This document shows, piece after piece, positions 7,998 to 10,629 of a stretch of DNA of 10,629 bases. Source of the DNA: Conidiobolus incongruus B7586. Its lineage: Eukaryota; Entomophthoromycota; Entomophthoromycetes; Entomophthorales; Conidiobolaceae. Position 1 is the first letter of the stretch. Every line of letters begins with the position of its first letter. The DNA is taken from positions 1 through 10,629 of the forward strand of contig JNEM01012368.1 of NCBI GenBank assembly GCA_000697335.1, in the 5' to 3' direction. The position numbers and the translations under genes are program-made. The notes below the pieces were generated by a model. It made no database searches, was not told the DNA's origin, and saw nothing but the letters and a program-made list of their open reading frames with translations.

Positions 7998-9517
7998 ATG
8001 ACAGATTCGATATTATCTTACGTAGATTTTAACTATTACCCTTCTGACCAATTGAACCCTTACCCTAAAAATCGTCACCCCTTCCACTTACACTTAACTA
8101 ATAACGAACCCTCTAGAATTCCATATATTACTTTTGACAAGTTTTACTATTTTATCCACCTTCCAAAACCTCTCCAACTTAAAGTCTTATCTTACTTAAA
8201 CTTAAAGGCTAGGGTTCAGTGCGCCTGTAGCTGTAAATTACTAAGAAAATTAGTCATGGAGCCTGAACTTTGGTGTGAATTGGATGTGGGGACGGTTTAC
8301 GATCGGATCAGCAACTGTCAACTGAATTTTTTGGTCAAGTTGGGTAAGATGGAATTGAAGAAGGTTAATTTTAGGTTTGTTATCTTATTGTTGTATATTA
8401 ATATTTTTATTAATGGTTTCTTAGGGGATGTTTGCAGGTAGATGGATCGACCCTGTGGATTTTGGGCACTTCCAGTCCCAATTTGACATCGGTCAATTTG
8501 TCGGGTTGTTCCGAACTCACAGGCACTAATTTGACTAGTTTTTTCTTTTATACCTCTAACTTAACTCATCTGAACCTCAGTGGACTGACTTGTCTCACTC
8601 CAGTGACTCTGTCGGCACTCGCCGAGAACTGTTTTCAGTTGGTTGAACTTAATTTGAATTGGTGCAAGAGTGGAAGCGACCGCAGTTTGTTGAGGATATT
8701 AACAAGCTGCCAACAACTAGTTAAATTGCATATCAACGGTTGGAAACATCTGACATATCCAACACTTGTGACACTGGGTAACTTGTCCCGTTTAACTCAT
8801 TTGGACATGCAATTGGTGACAGGATTACCCACATTTAGATCCAACGACAATCACCAAATTTTTCATACGACGTTAGATGGCTTAGCTTCAACTCAAACTA
8901 TCAAAAGATGGAAGTATTTGAACCTAAGTCAATGCAGTTTAGTGAATGAATCCAGCTTCAATCAACTCATAGCACTGTGTCCAAATCTCCAATGGCTAGA
9001 CATCTCTTACTGCAGTCATCTCAAGTCCAGTAATTTGGATTCCATCGCCTACAGCTGTCCCAATCTCACCCACCTGTCCCTAGAAGATACCCCAATAGTA
9101 ACCGATCTCGGCCTCCGCAAACTCAGCACCAATCTAACCCAATTAAAATGGTTGAATTTGGGTTTCAACAACGCAATCACGGATGAAGGCGTCGGCAGAA
9201 TCCTACGAAGCCTATGTACTCTCCAATACATCAGCATAGAAGGATGCGATCATGTAACCGATCAATTACTGATAGATCTACCCAAATGGCTTAACAGTTA
9301 CCACAGACTAGAATGCATCAATGTCAAAGAGTGTAAATTGATCACTTGTGAAACGGTTGACAAATTCCAAAGAGGGTATTTATATCCATACTCACTGAAA
9401 TTGGCGAGGGTGAAACTGCTGTCCAGTTTCGATTTCATCAATTCCAATGGTAATGGTCACATCGAAGCAGGAGGTCTAATGGGTGAATTAGGCCTCACTT
9501 CATGTACAATACTGTAA
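7998..9517 (+). CDS. F-box/leucine-rich-repeat protein with C-terminal CaaX box (FBXL2-like)
   Basis: Substrate-recognition part of an SCF ubiquitin ligase: the F-box binds Skp1 and the repeats select the target. Exons 7998-8374 and 8425-9517 give 489 residues. The 50-base intron (8375-8424, GTTTGT..TTCTTAG) splits Arg126 and joins VNFR to GCLQVDG, restoring the repeat pattern. Residues 1-50 are a polar leader rich in Pro, Asn and His. The F-box spans about 52-97 (LPKPLQLKVLSYLNLKARV, then a Cys-rich turn and ELWCEL). About twelve repeats of roughly 26 residues follow (about 119-435), with recurring L..LNLS.C and CPNL steps as in the cysteine-containing LRR class. A non-repeat insertion sits at about 261-290. 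The protein ends in Cys486-Thr-Ile-Leu489, a CaaX box; Leu in the last place predicts geranylgeranylation by GGTase I. Human FBXL2 ends in a similar CVIL. Fungal Grr1 and Amn1 are the alternative relatives. The target is unknown. The start is the first ATG of the open frame. Confidence 0.88.
8375..8424 (+). other. Intron of the F-box/LRR gene
   Basis: A 50-base intron with donor AG|GTTTGT and acceptor TTCTTAG. It is placed between the F-box and the main LRR block. Removing it turns two separate open frames into one continuous protein whose joint (KKVNFRGCLQVDG) fits the LRR consensus. Kept in the transcript, it shifts into an early stop. Confidence 0.85.
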
Positions 9518-10629
9518 TTCATTTTTCTTGTCTTTTTTAATTTATAAAGTTTTTTTGTTGAATGATTTTTGAGTATAATATGTAAATATTTTTTAATCAA
9601 TGTTTTAATTTTATTTAATTAATTAATTTATAAAATATACTTTAAAAATTCTAGTTACTAAATAATTTAGAACTAAATTTAATACAATTTAAGTTGTAAT
9701 AATTTTAGTGATAATGATCTTTGATGAAAACTAATTAATCGAGTTAAAATTTCAAAAACTAATTTTGCTTTATTTTCAAAAATCTCTATTAAATAAAATT
9801 TAATTAATTATATTGATAATAACTTTTATATATTAAATAATTTAATAATATTTAAAGAATTAGATCCCAATAAATTTATTTAGTTTATTATTATAGTATA
9901 TTAATTTGAAAATATATTGATTTATTTAAGTTACAGTATATTAAAAGTCAAGAATGGAATTTTTTAAAATTTTAAAATTAATGATTTTATATTATTAACT
10001 CATTTTAAAGGATTAATAAAAAACTAGTATTTTAAAAATATTTTTCACTTTATATTTTACATATATTAATAATTCCAAAATTGATATACTAAATTGATTT
10101 TAAAATCATAACTTGGGATTGGATATAATTCAAAACTATTTTTGACTTATTGTTAATCGATGAAAAATATTCAGATAATGATATATTATATTATTTGATT
10201 TAATTCTAATTAATTCTTATAGTTTTTTTAAATTGATTATTTATTTTTAAATATTTATAATATTTATTAAATAATAAATAATATCAATCAAAATTAATAT
10301 AACTGGATCCAATATAAAATATGTAAATAGTTCTTTTAATTGAAAAATATTTTCATATATTTATTTTTCATATTTTGTTAGATTTTGAATTTTGTAAAAA
10401 TTTGTATTAAAATCAATGAATAAATATATTTAAAGTAATTAAATTCTTTCAAAAATTAATATACCCTAATTATTAACAAATTTGAATAAGTATTGATTCA
10501 ATGAATTTTTATAAACATAATAAATATAAACTAACTCTTATATTCCTTTTATATTTTAAATATGTTTAATTTAATTAATACTTAATATATTTTAAAATTG
10601 CAATCTTATTAAAAAAATAAATATATATA
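9518..10629. other. AT-rich 3' flank, no gene seen
   Basis: About 1.1 kb downstream of the F-box gene. The first part is the likely 3' untranslated region, with T-rich tracts and one PUF-like word. A 14-base palindrome, TGATTTTAAAATCA, lies at 10095-10108. I see no reading frame, RNA gene or mobile element on either strand. Confidence 0.6.
9581..9588 (+). promoter_or_regulatory. Possible PUF-protein binding site in 3' UTR
   Basis: TGTAAATA lies 64 bases after the F-box gene stop codon, where a 3' untranslated region would be. UGUANAUA is the core recognised by Puf3-class RNA-binding proteins. The preferred C two bases upstream is absent. In AT-rich DNA this word has a real chance of occurring by accident. 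Confidence 0.2.

Noticed and set aside
1-10629. Transposon, retroelement, CRISPR array or phage-like cassette
   Set aside because: No terminal repeats paired with a coding region, no reverse transcriptase, transposase or integrase motifs, and no regularly spaced repeats were seen.

Overview
The window looks like nuclear DNA of a very AT-rich fungus, probably from an early-diverging lineage. Three things support this. The two genes are interrupted by eleven short GT..AG introns of 48 to 97 bases. The larger gene encodes a Drs2-type P4-ATPase whose C-terminal tail has fungal-style motifs. The DNA between genes is almost pure A+T, while the exons are clearly less so. The standard genetic code fits: glutamine is written CAA/CAG throughout both genes, and each gene ends at a TAA exactly where the family's C-terminus should end. 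I cannot place the organism more precisely.

Layout, all genes on the + strand. 1-2259: AT-rich DNA with no gene I can support, holding an (AT)n run, three copies of a 12-base palindrome and one nested hairpin. 2543-6649: the phospholipid flippase gene, eleven coding exons and ten introns, reconstructed by matching the joints to conserved family motifs. Its true N-terminus may lie further upstream, because the frame is open from 2360 but has no ATG before 2543. 6650-7997: a second AT-rich spacer with a perfect 13-base inverted repeat and a 38-codon reading frame of unknown meaning. 7998-9517: a two-exon F-box/leucine-rich-repeat gene, 489 residues, ending in the CaaX sequence Cys-Thr-Ile-Leu. 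9518-10629: AT-rich 3' flank with nothing coding seen.

The flippase should move phosphatidylserine from the lumenal to the cytosolic face of Golgi or endosomal membranes together with a Cdc50-family subunit. The F-box protein should be the substrate-choosing part of an SCF (Skp1-cullin-F-box) ubiquitin ligase, and its CaaX end predicts geranylgeranyl anchoring to a membrane, as in animal FBXL2. Both products therefore act at membranes, but nothing in the sequence shows that they work together, and the 1.35 kb spacer argues for independent transcription. I did not find a convincing undescribed system. The best leads are the prenylated F-box protein, the unresolved 5' end of the flippase gene, and a small reading frame in the spacer.
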